Of a stretch of 64,000 bases of DNA, positions 34,670-46,782 are shown piece by piece. Made by a program: the position numbers and the translations under genes. The stretch lies in contig ONZQ02000011.1 of NCBI GenBank assembly GCA_900312665.1, forward strand, positions 449,454-513,453. Direction: 5' to 3'. The DNA is from Cephalotrichum gorgonifer. Its lineage: Eukaryota > Ascomycota > Sordariomycetes > Microascales > Microascaceae. The number at the start of each line of letters is the position of its first letter. Within the stretch, counting starts at the first letter, position 1. The notes beneath the pieces were generated by a model, which saw only the letters and a program-made list of their open reading frames with translations, was not told the origin of the DNA and searched no databases.

Positions 34670-37600
34670 TTACGCGAAGTAGCTCTTCCAGAGCACACCC
34701 TCTAGGTCCTCTAGCTGCTCGGAAGTAAAGTACTGTTCACCAGTTAGTATAATCAATACTCCAATCTCATACACAGGTACCTCTTCCCCGCGCCCCGGGC
34801 CGTGAAACTCACCTTCTGGTCAACCGACCAGCTATCCTGCCTCGTCTTCTTGAACTCCGACAGGATGCTCTTCGTCGCCTTCCCCACAATCCCGGGATCG
34901 CTTGCTGCCCGGTTCGCCAGCGTAGCCAACACCTCCGGCATCCACACAGGTGGCGGCGTCGCGTAAGGGAACGCCTCGATCAGCGCACCCAGCCCCAGCA
35001 CCGCCGCGTGCCGCCTGACGATCTGCTTCTGCATGTCGACGGGTGTGTCCGTCCCCGGCAGCTTCTTCTTCGGCATGGGGTTCAGCCGCAGCTGCTTCCC
35101 GAACCGCACTGTCAGCGTCCGGATGACTGGCTCTCGGATCGCGACGGGCGAGCAGCGGATCATGCCCGCCAGCGTCGCCGACGCGCACGTGCGCACCTCC
35201 AGCTGTGGGTCCTCGAGCATATCGCCCACAGCGTTGAACATCGCGTCGCGTTGCGCCTTGTCCGTGAGGAAGATGCGCCGGAAGTAGATCACCTGCAGGT
35301 TGACGAGAGCCCGCAGCCGCTGGTGCCAGCTGGACGACGTCTTGCCGACGCGGACTAGCGCCTCGATAAACGGCCCGTCCTCGCCCGTGCGGAACGGGAT
35401 GTTGGGCATAAGCCGATAGACGTAGTACGCGAGCCTCATGAGCTCCACATCCTCTTTGACGTCCATCATGTGGAGGAGAGCTTCGATCATGTGCGTGTGG
35501 AAGAAGGGCAGAAGCTCCGCGCAGCCTTCGCTCGACAGCGCGCAGTCGAACCATGTGAGAACAGTCTTCGAGCCAGACGTGTACGGACTCGGCGTCTGCT
35601 GCCCGGGCTCGCGCTCGTGCCTCCACTTCTCAAGCCTAGTGAAGACGTCGTCTATTGTTGCCTTGAGCTCGTCGCTCGGCTGGTATGGCCGAACTCCCAG
35701 GGGCGACGCGTTCTTGTTGGCCTCCAGGAGTGCCGTGACGCTCTCGAACGACTTGTGGTACCGCGTCCGTTGGATCGTCGCGATGACCCTTCCCATGGCC
35801 TCCCGTACCGTCTTGTACGGGTGGTCAATGTGCGCGAGGAAGTCCTCGAGGATTGGCTTCTCCTTCCGGAAATGCCAGCCCGCGTCGGTAATGATGTACT
35901 CGAGTAGCCGGATCCTAGAGCTCTCCTTGAAAGCGGCGTTGGATGTCATGTCGAGTCGGAATGCGCTGAGTGCCTCCTGAATCTGCCAAGTCCGGCGAGG
36001 ATCCTTAGAGTCCACGATGATGTGCAGGCAGTTCGTCCAGTACCCCTGATTCTCGGGCGTCAGTTCCTCTGCGAGGATTTTGAGGAGTTTCGGCGCCGCG
36101 AAGTCCCATACGGGTTTCCGCATCTCCACGGGATCGTCACTGGAGCCCGTGAGGAGCGCGCCAAGAATCTCCGCCGTCGCGCGGTGCTGATTGCGGTCCG
36201 TCCCATCGTCGTAGACTTCTTCGACGAGCGCGATGACGTCCTCGAGCGTTACCTTTGTCTGACCGTAGTACATTAGATCGAATACGTTCATGAGCATGTA
36301 GATGTTGCTAGCCCTGATCCGGTCCGAAGACTCGCGGGGTTCCTGCTTCATGTAATCGAACACCTGCGCCAACCACTCCTTGGTGATCATGTCGCCCATC
36401 TGTTTTCGCACCGCCGCTTCCACCTCGTCATATGCGAGGAAAGGCTTGGGTTTTGCGCGGAATGCCGTGAACTTCTTGCCCCAGACCAACCAGCCCGGAT
36501 GGTCCGCGTCGACCATGTACTCGGCCGTATCGGGCGATTCCGCAAAGGACTCGACGAAGTTCTTCGTGAACTCAGGGCTGCCATCGGGCACCTCGATCTC
36601 CATGCGGTTCAAGTCCGTATCGCTTTGGTCTTCGGTCAGGTACTTGTAGTAGTTGTGACTGTAGGCGGCCCTCATATCGATCGCCTGGAAGATAGAGGAG
36701 AACACTGATAGATAATGAGACCGGAGCGTCGGGTGAGGATCGTTTGCTCCGTTTGTTACAAGCTCGATGAAGTCGGGAGGGGCAATGGTGTCGAACCGAA
36801 GGCACAGGTTCGACGCGAAAACCGCACAACGAGCAGCAATCTTCCAATGCGCGCCTTGCGCCCTATGTGTCAGTTCCAGCCCGAGAGCTGCCTTCTTACC
36901 CTCCACGTGAGACCGTCTCTGGACGATGAACTCGTGCCGAGAGTCAATGGCCGGTGAGCAGTCGTCGCCTTGGGGCTTGATGGTATCTACGATGTCCTGG
37001 TCCATGATCACGAGCCGCTCCATAGGTTTACCAAAATTAATTAGGGCAACAAGCGCAGTGGTGTTCAGGCGCTGGATCGAAGGCTTGTCGATCCCAGCAG
37101 TGTCGATATAGAGTCGCAGGGCCTCGGGAGCGAAACGCCAATCCCTCGCCACCGTCTTCGTAAGCGTGGTGTAGAACAGTGTGTACATGCCACCCTTGAT
37201 CCTATCGTGATCGACGGCGCTAATGGCAGCGCGCAGGCGCTCGAGGATGACAGGGATTACGATCGGCCTACCCCCTATCAGAGACCGTAGCGACGAATCC
37301 TGTGCTCCTTGAGCCGTTCGTCGGACGTCGGCGTACGGCGATACGCACGACTCCGCCAGGTCCAACAAGAGCTGCTTATCGAGCTCGCTCTTCTGTCGCG
37401 TGAGCGCGTTATGCTTCAGCCGCAGCATGTGGTATGCATCTGCTCTCTTGATTAAGAGCGGCCGAGGATACTGCTTCCGGAGTCCGTTGATCTTGAAGGC
37501 AGAAATATCCGCCTTGTAAAGCCGTAGGTGGCGGTCAAGCGACCTAGCAGACCGCTCAACCCCGACGTCAGTGATCCACACCTTGTACACGAAGTACAGT

Positions 37601-40600
37601 GCCTGGAAACAAGCAACGTCATCTTCCGCGTTCTCGTTCAGGAAACGGTGGATCCTAGAAAGTAGGTGGCCGATGCCCTCCCGAAGCTCATGGATGCGAA
37701 TATACGCCGCGTCGGTGGGCTTAAGAATATATCCCGCCTCGTAGGGGAATTGGGGTCGCATGTCCTCGTCGTCAGCCACCTCGGCGAGGGGATCTTCCTC
37801 GTTTTCATCCCCGCCCATGGCCGTGTCTCCATCTTCGTCCGCTTCGTTGGCCGTGCCGTTGGCGTGGCCCGACGCGCACTTGGGATCGAAAAGAACGGAA
37901 ATACCCGAGATAGCCAGTCGGATGCGCCCAAGCAACCTTCCAACTTCATCCGACCACTCTTTATTCTTCCCGGCGCGCTTAACCGGGGGGTCGTCTCCCA
38001 TCAGAAGCTCCAGCTTATCCGCAGCAGATTTTGTCTGTGCCTCGAACAGTTCCACCGCAAAATCGATCTCGTCCGCCGACGGAACATGCCACTTGATGGT
38101 GAGGTCGGAGGGGGTAGTGAGACGGCCCCACGCATCGATATCCAGACCCTTCTTGATTACATCTGGCTCGTAGAGGCTATGGTCGATGGGGTACGTGTGA
38201 GTGAGGTTGAGAAGGAGGTGATGGATGAAATTAGAGATGTGGATCGTAGGCAGCCCACGGCACTTTTCCTGCATGTATTGCGCAACGGAGAAGAGTTCCT
38301 CCTTGTAATTTAGGACCTCGGCACCCACATGCACCACAACCATCCCCAGCATGTTCACGTGCCAGACCAGCGCCCGGTCTCGTGGCAGATATTCTGTGCC
38401 GCTGCTTCGACCAGACGCCGCGTGGTTGTAGTCGATCTCGTTCCGGATATTGACAATGAACATGGGGATGAATACCTTGAGAGTCTTCTGGGGATCGACT
38501 CTGCAGAAGGCGTTTAGGATCCACGCCATGGCATCCCTTGCCTGGTGTACGACGTGGGATGAGACAAAGGAAGCCAGCTTCTCGAGGACCGTGTCGTACA
38601 GCTCGGGGGACAACGAGGCGAATAGCGGGCTCAGGGCGGCGGGCAATGCGTTGATAACGTTGTCCTCCTGGGTACCGCCCCTTTGTGAGGAGTCGGGGAG
38701 ATTCTCCAGTAAGGTGAAGACCTTGCCAAGGAGGGTAAGAACAAATTCCCCAAAGCCCGCAGTGGACGACCGTAGGATGGTCTGCTCGTCCTTGTCAGAC
38801 AACTCATTCTCGTAGTCAATCTTTACATCTTGACCATCTCTCTCCATGCGCTCCATCTCTCCCTGGACCCACTGGACGGCAATGCTCGTGTCGTGAACCT
38901 GTTCGCCATCACCCGCCAACGATACAATCGGGATACTGTAGGCAACACTCTGGATGAAGTTGAGGGAGTAGATGGTCTTGGACAGGTCATTTGCGTCGAT
39001 TCCAGGTAGGCAAAGGCCCAAGAGGGCGGTGATGTGACACCTGTACCCCTTTTGCTTCGACATCGTGTTGGCAATCATCTGCAGCCCATTCAAGGAGGAT
39101 GTGGTTCGGTGCACTTCCACCAGTCCTTGCAAACTTGGGTAAAAGCGCTGTAATGCGCCGGGCAGCATAAGGTCAGGCTCCAGATACGCCAGGCCTTGCA
39201 GAGTTGCGTAGTAGTAGCTAGCGACGCGCAAGCTCTTAGAGTATATGCCCATAAACGTGACATCCCTGAGACACAGGACAAAGCGCCTCTTCAACGCCGC
39301 GTTGATTCGGCGCTCGGGGGGGGCATGCTAGCTCGCCGCTGGCCTCGCAATTCCAGCGGGAGACAAATATGTCGGTCAAGTAGACGGTCAACTGACCCAG
39401 GAAGGCGTGCCACGAGCCTGAATTTGAGGGGTGGAAGAACGTGTCAATCGATTGGATGAAGCCCTCGAGGCTGGCCAACACGGAACGTTCCGACTCCAAA
39501 CAGGCGGGGGACAGCGAGTAGACGATCCAACGAGCAATCATGTACGTCACGGGATACTTCCGCTTATCCTTCTCAAGATAGAGGCCGAGGCCGGAAGACA
39601 TATCGATAGAAGAATAAGGCGACCCAGACTGCCCCACTGGGATCTCCGTCAGGCGGAGGATGGCCGTGAATATGAGGTCGGACTGCTCCTGCGAGAAGAT
39701 ACCGTACTCCGTAAATTTTGTGTGCGGAGAGCGAATGTACTCGCGGGAGAAACGGGAGAAGAGGTCAATCATGAATACGTCGGTAAGCTTTGATCGGCAC
39801 ACGAGGGACCATAGGTGGAAGAGGGTGGGGAAAAAATGCTCTGGCTCGCAGTCCGAGTTGCCATCTAGACATGGCGTAGTGGGGAGCAACGCAGCTATGG
39901 AGCCGAGGACGACGAAGGCGTTGGATATATCAGACGTGCTGAAATAAGGCAGGAGTTCGTCGAGGACTGCTCTTCTATCCCGGGGTTCGAAGTAGAACTG
40001 TGCGTGGACGAGAAGCTTCCACAGCTGCTTTTGCGACTTGCGACGACCGCCTTGGTGTGTGGGTACTTCGCCGGGGAGGACGAGGGCCTTGATCTCGCGC
40101 CATAGCGGTCGCCAGTCGAGCACGAGGTCTTCCACGGGTTTGAGGTAGTGGTATTTTCTGTTTGGGTGGCAGACAAGTTAGTTTACAGGGTCCTGTTATG
40201 AGACACCAAGCTAGGGCGAAGGGGACGCCGGGGCGAAGGGCGCCATGCTATCGCCGAGCCGGCGCCTGTTGGATGCTGAGCACCGAAGCTTTGGTGTAGA
40301 GTCCCAAGGGACCGCCGGTATTGAGACACCTAGTAAAGTAATAAATGGCGACGGGCCTTACCTTGTCAAAGAAACCAGCATCCTCGCAAACCTGTCAGAG
40401 GTGCCCGTATCGAGACCAGGCGCAAGGCTCATATGGTAGTAGAGGCAAGCGAGGGTGGCACGGAGCTCCCTCGGCATCTCGAATTTCAGATTCAGCCATG
40501 CTTGTAGCTCGCGTGTCCAATGTAGAGCTCCGGGGGAGAAGTCTTCCGCCTTGACGGCGATGAAGAGCTGCTTCAGGATTCCGGCGAGGGCGGCATCACG

Positions 40601-40834
40601 CTCCGACTGCTCTTCTACCTTGAAAGGCAAGTGGTCAAAGTAGCTGAATGTACGCGGCCTGTACCGCCTCTCGTCGTCTTCATCGGGGGTCTTGCCGTTC
40701 GGGATGCCGGGCGTCGTGGACCGCGAAATGGTCCCAATATTGGCGGCCCTGGGGGGCGCTAGGAGCTGGCCGTCGATATTGGCCTCCAGAAAGGCGGCGA
40801 CATTCGCGTGGCGGGGGCCCGACGCATCGTCCAT
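34670..40834 (-). CDS. BLM10: Proteasome activator Blm10/PA200, frame broken by one base
   Basis: Blm10/PA200 is a large HEAT-like solenoid that caps the 20S proteasome and stimulates peptide and unfolded-protein hydrolysis, in nucleus and cytosol. Three exons are inferred: 40362-40834, 34813-40157 and 34670-34732. Intron 1 (204 nt) has a GTAAGG donor and CTAAC branch point; the last intron (80 nt) has GTGAGT and CAG. Family landmarks include YLKPVEDLVLDWRPLW, RRINAALKRRFVLCLRDVTF, VEVHRTTSSLNGLQMI, GYRCHITALLGLCLPGID and EFKKTRQDSWSVDQK. The last exon adds YFTSEQLEDLEGVLWKSYFA and the stop. The C-terminal hydrophobic-Tyr-X gate-opening motif is thus Tyr-Phe-Ala rather than the usual Tyr-Tyr-Ala. 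The frame changes at a run of eight G (39316-39323): upstream ends ELACPP in one frame, and ERRINAALKRR continues in the other. Seven G would restore one frame of about 1959 aa, a normal family length. I read this as an assembly error rather than a pseudogene, because the rest of the gene is intact and both splice sites are good. Confidence 0.93.
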
Positions 40835-42826
40835 GGCGTCGGTTCGCGATGGAGAGCGGAGGGTAGGATAGAAGGGAGGATGCGGTTCGGATAGGCGAGG
40901 GAGGCTAGGATGGCGGTCGAGCAGTTTACGGGATTTTGCGGGGGGGATGCAAGGCTGCTATTTGTTGTCGTCACGTCACACGAGAACCCGGCGGGTGCGC
41001 AATTAGAGCCGACACGGAGGGAAAGCTCGGTCGCGATTGTAATAGTTCGTAGTCAGACTATGTCGGGTTTGCTATTATATTGTAGGCATCGACGTGCCCT
41101 AAACAACTCGAGTTTGAACACTCGAGACGGTGTGGTGAAATTGGAGAATGGCGTTGTTGTTGGATGGATTGAGGTCTAGTGACATGAGCTCAGGTGGATG
41201 TCTCAGCTCTAGTGGAGACCGCCGCTGGATTGGGGTTGGTTGGGGGTTGGGGGTTGCGTCGGCACTAAGAAATACCGGGACGATGACGAAGGGTTTTGGA
41301 GGGAGGTGAGATGATGCTGAAAGATGATAATGAAGCCCCGGAGCTCGAAGGGCTGAAGTAGATGGATGGGGATTCTTCGTCTTGTATCTTCCTCGTGCTC
41401 GGGCGTCGGTGCATAGATTTGCGATGACCTCGACTGTGGGGAACCAGTGATGGTACAGAACCGGTACAAAGGGATACAAGGTTCTGCCAGCTTACTTACT
41501 ACTCGCAACTCCCACTCACCCTGTACTGCAAGGTATATTATATGTACATATGAGTTGGACCTCAGGTAGTCAGTAAGGTAGGGAAGGAGCAGACGATGGT
41601 GAGTACGAGATCTCTAAGGGGAAGTCGCAACTGTGGACAAGAACTTGTTAAACGGGCTTGTTCCAAGGGCAGCTTTAAACAACGCACAATGTTCGTTGTA
41701 CCATTTCCCTTTTACGAACCCAACCAAGCTTTGTTCCAGGCAAGAGGACGCGTCGGACAATCAGGAATCAAGAGCCGCCCTCACTCCAGCTAGCGTCAAT
41801 GAGTACTACGCCCTTCCCATTCTAGGCTACACCAGCGAAACGCAATGGTGACATGAGCGGACCCAAGATGGCGCCGGGATTATCAATCCTCCCCGCGAAC
41901 AGCCGGCGCACTCGGGGGTGGTGCCGTGGGGCTTACTCCGACATGTGGTGACGACAGCTACGGTGGCCTTGCCTCCGATCGAGCCGCCACCTGCGCACAC
42001 ACCACTACCTCCCTCGAGACCGTGCGGTTATCGCCCGCAATAGCAATGGCTTCTACAAGTAATTGCGAGGGCATAGAGGTAGCGCGATGGCATCCGCGGC
42101 CGCACACCCGGAGTCTAGTGGCCGGTCGATAAAGTCAGTCGATAAACTAAACCCGACTTTTACGATCTCTATATTGTCCTACACCAGGTGAGATGGCCCT
42201 TGAGTACCAAAACTTTCGAACCCGTGCGTTCGTCTCCCGTCTTCTATGATCCATTTGCCAACATCCTCTACATTGTCATTCTCGTGATCAGAGGATGCCA
42301 CAACGCCACATGGCAAGCTTCCCAATGCGGCAAGTGTTTGCGCCAAGTCCCAGACCTAGTCCTATGCAGCGACTTCACGGATGTTGTTTCCGATTTCACA
42401 CCTGCCGCATTTGCCTAGCATCGCTTTTGGGGTCGGTCCGCATCATAACTCCCCTCTATGTTAGCGACGTCAAGCTGGACGACGTGAGGGCTATTAATAG
42501 CTCGACGAAACGTGCCCGGTATGAAATCTAACAGCTTGCCTCATCGCGGATCTGATGGGTATAAGATACCAACTGGGCCCCTATGTTTAATACCACATCC
42601 CTGTTTGGAGTATTCTTTCCATTTTATTGACACGGATCGTACATGAACAAGGCCTTCTGTACCACTGAGTCTCCGAGGGCATCCAGCACTCGCACAGGAA
42701 GAACGCGGCCCTCCCCCAAGCAAGGTGAACCCCCTCGTCTCAAGGTGAGAGAGTACCTAGCCCGGCGAATCTTGCTACTCCGTCCCACGTGAGGTTGCTT
42801 CCTTAAACCCGCTAGGTGGCCCCAAC
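40835..42826. other. Blm10 promoter and esterase 3' flank
   Basis: About 2 kb without a supported gene. The left end is the Blm10 promoter and leader (- strand gene) and the right end is the acetylxylan esterase 3' flank. An AT-rich TATA-like stretch (TATATTATATGTACATA) lies near 41532-41548. Short open frames here show no domain. Confidence 0.5.
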
Positions 42827-43715
42827 TCAAGACAGCCTGGCGTTCACGAACTCGAGGATCTGGGCTGCGTATATGTTGCCGTACTGCTGGTGGTGGTTGG
42901 CGTCGTTTCCGTTGCAGCAGTAAGGGTCCTGCGCGTCGCAGTAGAGCTGCACGTTGTCCGCGTGGGGGCACACGAAGCCGTTCGGGCGGGGGGCAAACTA
43001 CAGTAAGGGAATAAGTTAGCAAAAAGTGGTCTAAGCCAAAATCCTCTTGAGTCTGTTTTCTTCACCACCCGATGTAAAGAAGAGTCGGTGTGGATTAATC
43101 TTACCCCGGAGGCGTTGCAGGTGCCGACGGCGTAGGCGAGGCCGGGGATGTGCCGCGGGTCACCACACAAGATGGCCGCCTTCACCATGGCCTGGGCCGC
43201 CGCGTTGATGGGGATCGAGGTGTCCGAAATACCGGAGTTGCTGTCGCCGCCGCCGCAGTAGGCATTGTCAAAGATTTGGCCACCCTTGTTTCGATTGTTA
43301 GCAAACCAGACCCCATCATCACATGTTATTCACAAGTGGGGAAGGGGGCAAGGGGGCTACGCACCTGTGAGTACCCAACGAGCACAAGCTGCGTATCGGG
43401 GCACTTCGCGTTGAAGGCGTTCACCGCCGCCGCAGCCGCCGCCGTCCCGGCCCTGGCCGAGTCGCCGTACTGGATGCCGCCGCACTGGCCCTGGCCGCCG
43501 CAGGCGGGGTAGTCGATGGCCTCGGACGTGGCGCCCGGGTGGGCCTGGATGATGGACTGGACGATGCCGCCCGCGGTCCCCATGCCGGCAGGGGCGGTGG
43601 TCTCGCGCGCGCCGAAGATGTGGATGGAGGGGCAGTTGCCCTGGCGGGCGACGTGTTCCATCGGGCTGGCGATGGCGCCGGCGGCGAGGAGGATGGACGC
43701 AGTTAGGGAAACCAT
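42827..43715 (-). CDS. Secreted acetylxylan esterase, CE5 (cutinase fold)
   Basis: The enzyme removes acetyl groups from xylan outside the cell, helping xylanases. Three exons: 43365-43715, 43105-43284 and 42827-42997, giving 233 aa. The signal peptide is MVSLTASILLAAGAIASP, and mature protein probably begins before NCPSIHIFGARETT. CE5 landmarks are EAIDYPACGGQGQCGG, the nucleophile elbow VGYSQGGQ (Ser116, split by intron 1 right after Gln), AILCGDP, and the C-terminal CDAQDPYCCNGNDANHHQ. By alignment with the characterised Penicillium acetylxylan esterase II, the catalytic Asp is 201 and the His is 213; a second His sits just before it. Several Cys match the family's disulfides. There is no carbohydrate-binding module or linker. 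Intron 1 ends in AAG, an uncommon acceptor, but only this joint keeps GYSQGGQ. A TTATAA box lies about 105 bp upstream of the ATG. Cutinase is the alternative, but DPYCCNG and overall similarity favour acetylxylan esterase. Confidence 0.92.
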
Positions 43716-43820
43716 GGTGAGCGGCTGATGTGGAATGGGTGATGCTCGTGGAAGGGGTTGCGGTGGATGAGAGTGAGTTCAGGAGCGGGAGGAGAGAGAA
43801 GGAGGGGAGGACTTCCTGGT

Positions 43821-43828
43821 CTTATAAG
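43821..43828 (-). promoter_or_regulatory. TATA-like box of the acetylxylan esterase
   Basis: CTTATAAG lies 106 bp upstream of the esterase start codon, followed in the sense direction by a CT-rich tract up to CTCACCATGG. I see no GGCTAA (XlnR-type) site close by; one GTGGGG (CreA-type core) lies at 43954-43959, which alone is weak evidence for carbon repression. Confidence 0.5.
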
Positions 43829-45294
43829 CACTTCAGAGAACCCTAAGAAGATCCTTGGTTTAAACCATTAACACCCGATCTGTCATAGCTGAGCCGCCGG
43901 GAAACCTATGGGTTCTCCGCATAAGAAGCATATACGTTCTTCAAAACCCCTCTGTGGGGGACGGCAGCGAAGTTGATCTTTTCTCCTTTCTCCCGATGCC
44001 GACCAGGGGGGGCACATTTACCCTGCCCTTATGGAGTACTGCCCAGGCAATCTCGCCTCTGGTCTCTACTCTCCACGCAACCACTTACACGTAGAATAGA
44101 TTGGGGGGGCTTTGGAGAAATGACTTCAGCCGGCGAAAAGGGGGTGGAGGGCAACGTATTGGGGCCACGACGCCTTGAAACCCGGTAGGTTAGTCCGGGT
44201 TGCGGGGGCAGGCGTCAAATAGAAACCTCCGTGTGCCGCGTCTCCGGCCTTGTTCTACAACTTGTGGTTTATTTGTACACGTACCCCCCTTTACTCCCCT
44301 CCCTCCCCTGGAATACTACCTCAGGATAGTAATCATGTACAGCATCGTGGTTGGAGACCCATTGTCTGCGCGGGGGGGAGACCCGGGACCGTGGGGGGGG
44401 GGGGGGGTACGGGGGGGGGGNNNNNNNNNNNNNNNNNNNNGGAGGAGGTATAGTACCCGGAACCCCGCGAATGAGGGTTCATATGCACAGTCAAGATGCA
44501 GTAGGGATGCCACTTGGGACTTTAAGCAACAGTTCGGGTCTCCGGCAGTGGAGAGCGGGGAGGGTGGCAGTGTGGCCGGATCCGGGGAAAATCTTATGGC
44601 CATCATAGTATTGGGCCTTCGTCGTCGTCATATGGGCCAAAGGGAATATGTAATAAGTAGTATATATCCTCGGGATAGTTCTGGGGTAATTGGGCTTGCA
44701 GGGAAGGCGGTGGTTGTCGAGCGGACGGAAGCTGGCTAAATGCTTCTCGCATTTTATCCGAATATAGAATTCTGGGGAATGATGATGTTAATGAATGAAG
44801 ACCCACGTCCGACGCATGATGTTTAGTGTTCAATGCAAGGGGGAATAGTGAGCGTGAGAGCCGTTGTGGAGCCGGGGCGGCAGGCGGGAGTGCCGATCTC
44901 GTACAGGAATCTTGGGAGAGGGTAGCATCGACCCGCCGTCAGCGATGAAGTCCGTCTAAAGGAGGACAAGATCGCTAAGCGGGAAGGGAGGCAAGGATCA
45001 CCAACCGAGCAGAACACCGGGCCAAAGGAACATTGGAAAGAGCGGCCATATCCCTGTTCATGAACCAGAAATCCTCTTTCATGAATTACTGACGCGCGGT
45101 CTACGGACCAATTGTGTTCCCTTTAAGGTCTTGAATTCGGGCTGAGCTGGCCGAGAAATAGTTCGACGAAACGAGGTTCGGGGTATTCAAACTGAAGCGT
45201 AGATCGAGGGTGTAAGAGATCTACCAGCTAAGATAGGAGTCCGTAATGCAGGTTACGGGCAGAGAGAACAACCATGATGTCAGTTCTCTTACAA
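43829..45294. other. Intergenic stretch with a poly-G gap
   Basis: Upstream region of the esterase and 5' flank of the tRNA. I find no supported gene. It is interrupted by a poly-G block with an assembly gap, and open frames that run through the gap are artefacts. Confidence 0.6.
44393..44450. other. Poly-G block with assembly gap (20 N)
   Basis: G15 at 44393-44407 is followed by TAC, then G10, then 20 N (44421-44440), then GGAGGAGG. The gap probably marks a G homopolymer or G-rich repeat that could not be resolved. Confidence 0.95.
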
Positions 45295-45365
45295 GCACCA
45301 ATGGTTCAGGGGTAGAATACATGCTTCCCAAGCATGTGATCCGAGTTCGAGTCTCGGTTGGTGCA
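45295..45365 (+). tRNA. tRNA-Gly (anticodon CCC)
   Basis: The 71-nt sequence folds as a standard cloverleaf without intron. The acceptor stem is GCACCAA/TTGGTGC with discriminator A, the D arm is in TGGTTCAGGGGTAGA, the anticodon stem is CATGC/GCATG with loop TTCCCAA, and the T stem is CCGAG/CTCGG with loop TTCGAGT. The anticodon CCC reads GGG glycine codons. The A box (TGGTTCAGGGG, 45302-45312) and a B box in the T arm are intact, and a T run follows, so the gene should be active. Confidence 0.96.
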
Positions 45366-45377
45366 TTTCTTTTTTTT
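45366..45377 (+). terminator. RNA polymerase III terminator
   Basis: TTTCT followed by a run of seven further T starts directly after the tRNA discriminator base, an efficient Pol III stop. Confidence 0.85.
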
Positions 45378-46782
45378 CTTCGGGGCCGGGTCCTTGCCGA
45401 CCGGTTCGGCATGCCAGGAACAGCACTGCGAGTTATTTTTTCTACTTGGGGGCTGCGGCTCTTTGGAACTGAGTACGGAACGGAAGGGATTAGCGTATAT
45501 GCCAATCTCTTGTACATATATAACGACTACACTAGCTCACCGGGGTACGAGAAAGGTAGCATGGCCTTTGGAAGGGTCGTCGCTGCCTTTGGTCTCATAT
45601 GTACATAGAGAGAGAATACAGACGGATAGGCAATCTGCTAATATGAAGCGAGGCGGGAGAAGGTGCCCGATATCCACGTTTGCATAGACAAGCACTGATC
45701 GTTTTGCCACAATAGTGTGGGCATATGGTTCCCAGTCAATTTAGACGCACGTGTCAACCCACGTAAAAAGAACGTTGGCTTTTTATCAAGCAATCACCAG
45801 AGAGGACGTTGTAATACCGGTGCCATTGGATATTGAGGCTCCGATCTGGTAGACAGACACCACCAGATTGGTGTAAGTGGTCGGTCGTACGGCCATAAAA
45901 GCTTGTTAACAATACGAGAAGTTTAAGAATAGGTGATAGACCGTCAGCAGAGTACACTTTGCTCCTCTTTGCCCTATCCTCCTAAATTCCTCCTTGTGCA
46001 GTGTTTACTCTGTCCCGAGTGACTGGTTGACGGTTCGACTCAGTGTCCGTTAGCCTGGGTCGTGAGTTCATCTTTTCTCTTGATTCAAGAGTCAGCCACA
46101 TGGCACCAGATGGGGGAAGATGGTGGACTGACCTGACCACTGAATAGTCGTGTCCCAAACCTTGCCGGCCATGGCGGCAACGTTAATACGTTTTTGCCCT
46201 CCCATTTTTGGTCTTCCGGTCCATACTACTGGGTCTTGAAAGCCAGCCGTGATATCCACTCTCAGAGAGGCACACGTTTCGTAATGCGATATCGTAGAAG
46301 AGCTGGGGGGGGGGAACCCACCAGAACAACGAGAACATGAAAGTTAGATCTGTATATAATGGCAGGTAGAGAGTCTATTCGTCTAGTGCCTCGAAATATT
46401 CCTACTCTCTCTTGGCTGCGGGTTAGGAGAGCCCTACCCAACAGAACTTAAATGTTGCAAAAATGTGTATAAGTGAGCCCGACCTCCCCCCCACGACTCC
46501 TACAATCACCGCAACAAGCACTTGTATTCCTTGCACTCTACACACTCCTGAGATAGGAAATCGTACGTTCCTCTAACCTCCCCCTCCCCGGGTCATAGGC
46601 GATCTTAATCACCTCCATAAGCCCCCAAAACGTCTCATTTCACCCATGAAGTCGACTAACACACACTAACATTAGACACAAACCTCCAACTCGAGGGAAA
46701 AAACCAGTCCAAGAACATTGATCAAGTCAAGAACGTTCGGAAATATCAAGGAAATAAAGGAAGACAAAAAATATCAGCCAAG
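45378..46782. other. Intergenic, upstream of the acidic-tail protein
   Basis: No gene is supported. The right half becomes C- and A-rich towards the ATG at 46783, as expected for a fungal leader. A G10 run lies at 46305-46314. Confidence 0.5.
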
